The notes beneath the pieces are model-generated. The model was not told where the DNA came from, ran no database searches, and saw only the letters and a program-made list of their open reading frames with translations. A stretch of DNA of 7,315 bases from Kiritimatiellia bacterium. GTDB lineage: Bacteria; Verrucomicrobiota; Kiritimatiellia; RFP12; UBA1067. Where the stretch lies: positions 1 through 7,315 of the forward strand of contig JAGBFY010000086.1 of assembly GCA_017936245.1 (NCBI GenBank). The letters are read 5' to 3'. Shown one piece after another: positions 6,714-7,315 of the stretch (position 1 is the stretch's first letter; each line of letters starts with the position of its first letter). A program made the position numbers and the translations under genes.

Positions 6714-6908
6714 TCACTTCATCTTCACACGGAAGAAGAGGCTGGTAGATGCGCCGAAGAAGCTTCGCTTCGAAGGGAAGATTCGGCTATGACGAACCCG
6801 AAGGGTGCGCAAGCATCCGCGCGGCGAGTCCCTTCGCCACCGCCCTTCGGCATGATAGTGAACTTCACATTGCCGTTCTCAGGCGCGGCAGCATTCAGCA
6901 AATAAAGA
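6714..6908 (-). pseudogene. Broken C-terminal tail of a secreted-type protein
   Basis: Read on the minus strand, 6903-6845 encodes LNAAAPENGNVKFTIMPKG, which looks like the end of a beta-rich secreted protein. In another frame, 6746-6714 encodes TSLFFRVKMK followed by TGA, resembling the last strand of such tails. The first frame stays open through the intervening palindromic DNA and stops at 6727-6725, so it never reaches the FFRVKMK ending. The two pieces would join in frame if a segment of length 3n+2 were removed. No start codon or ribosome binding site is visible to the right, where a terminator lies, so this is probably a remnant left by insertion or recombination. The protein family is from memory of similar tails, not from a search. 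Confidence 0.45.
6748..6853. mobile_element. Small palindromic element interrupting the minus-strand tail
   Basis: Nested inverted repeats fold the segment onto itself: GCCGAAG (6753-6759) with CTTCGGC (6845-6851), CGAAGGGA (6771-6778) with TCCCTTCG (6829-6836), and an inner hairpin ACCC-GAA-GGGT (6796-6806). An alternative stem, CCGAAGGG (6798-6805) with CCCTTCGG (6843-6850), is also perfect. It separates two halves of an apparent protein tail, as an inserted element would. It encodes nothing recognisable. The exact ends and any target duplication cannot be set from one copy. Confidence 0.45.
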
Positions 6909-6912
6909 GTTC

Positions 6913-6960
6913 AAAAAAAAAAGAAGTACGCACCTCTCAAGAGAGAAGTGCGCACCTTTT
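6913..6960 (-). terminator. Rho-independent terminator for the minus-strand gene
   Basis: On the minus strand a stem built from AAGGTGCGCACTTCTCTC and its imperfect complement GAGAGGTGCGTACTT is followed by TTC and ten T residues (6922-6913). The tip pairs CTCTC (6934-6938) with GAGAG (6941-6945); the lower stem has a two-base bulge and two mismatches. It begins 31 bases after the stop at 6991. The plus strand has only TTTT after the stem, so reading in that direction would be weaker. Confidence 0.8.
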
Positions 6961-6990
6961 ATCTTGAAGCTCGTAGATAGAGCTATGACG

Positions 6991-7315
6991 TCACTTGATC
7001 GTTACAGCCCAAGTACCGATCCTCTTAATGGTGATTGTGCCGTAGCCGACGCCATTAACGAGAACGCCTTCGACTGATGCTTTATGCTTTTTAAGCTTTC
7101 CTTTGACAATGCCATAGGCCGTAAAGGAACCCTTAAACGAGCCATCCTTAGACTTATAGGTCAGCTTAAGCCCGGACGGATTTGCAATCCCAGCGCCCTT
7201 CTTACCTTCGGTAATAGTAAACTCGCCCTTCTTGTAAGCGACCTTAGCCGGCTTAATGCCATCAGCCACAAGCCACTTAGAGCCAGATACCGTGACAATC
7301 TCACCATTGGGCAAC
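6991..7315 (-). CDS. C-terminal part of a probable secreted or surface protein
   Basis: The frame is open from the right edge to a TGA at 6993-6991, giving about 107 residues; the start and most of the protein lie beyond 7315. The TTG at 7314 is just an internal codon. The visible part is rich in Lys, Gly, Ser and Thr with alternating beta-strand-like segments: VTVSGSKWLVADGIKPAKVAY, NPSGLKLTYKSKDGSFKGSF, TAYGIVKGKLKKHKASVEGV, GVGYGTITIKRIGTWAVTIK. This pattern resembles the conserved C-terminal domain of many large secreted proteins in Kiritimatiellota/Lentisphaerae-like gut bacteria, possibly a surface-attachment or secretion domain; both the taxon and the role are inference. It has no cysteines, no membrane segment and no catalytic motif. 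A good terminator follows. Lys codons are mostly AAG, and the base use is less GC-rich than gltBD. Confidence 0.75.
   Translation of the reverse strand, partial: LPNGEIVTVSGSKWLVADGIKPAKVAYKKGEFTITEGKKGAGIANPSGLKLTYKSKDGSFKGSFTAYGIVKGKLKKHKASVEGVLVNGVGYGTITIKRIGTWAVTIK

Noticed and set aside
6749..6967. 72-codon plus-strand open frame after the ATPase
   Set aside because: It runs through the palindromic element and the antisense of a terminator stem, ends in the A-run region, and has no ribosome binding site or recognisable domain.

Overview
The window carries the 3' part of a glutamate synthase operon, gltB (5'-truncated) followed by gltD, then a separately expressed AAA-type ATPase with a DUF4143-like C-terminal half, then about 580 bases of repeat-rich, gene-poor DNA. 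It ends with the C-terminal end of a minus-strand, probably secreted, protein. The gltBD part is visibly GC-rich. The ATPase gene and the DNA after it are more AT-rich, so the window runs from a conserved metabolic core into accessory sequence.

Organism: no ribosomal marker is present. The last gene ends in a lysine- and glycine-rich beta-strand domain (NPSGLKLTYKSKDGSFKGSF, then GVGYGTITIK). A second, broken minus-strand tail ends FFRVKMK. From memory, both resemble C-terminal domains of large secreted proteins in gut and rumen Kiritimatiellota/Lentisphaerae-type bacteria (PVC superphylum). This assignment is an inference and was not tested by any search.

Layout: 1-3510 gltB(+); 3512-4873 gltD(+), with a Shine-Dalgarno sequence inside the last codons of gltB; 4874-5177 intergenic, with one copy of a dispersed repeat, a promoter-proximal inverted repeat and an extended -10 promoter; 5178-6407 ATPase(+), probably read from a nearly leaderless mRNA; 6408-6713 a gene-free stretch with a 9-bp tandem repeat, a second copy of the dispersed repeat, a small hairpin and a 61-bp two-fold symmetric array containing a perfect DnaA-box sequence; 6714-6908 the remnant of a minus-strand secreted-protein tail interrupted by a palindromic element of about 100 bp; 6913-6960 a minus-strand terminator; 6991-7315 the C-terminal part of the minus-strand secreted protein.

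How the genes work together: GltB and GltD form NADPH-dependent glutamate synthase (GOGAT), which makes two glutamates from glutamine and 2-oxoglutarate. The ATPase has no evident functional tie to the operon. Its composition, its own promoter and the near-identical 23-bp repeats on both sides suggest it is a separately acquired module. I see no clear defence system or other complete new system. The most unusual signals are non-coding: the symmetric 10-bp-unit array at 6638-6698 and the palindromic insertion at about 6748-6853.
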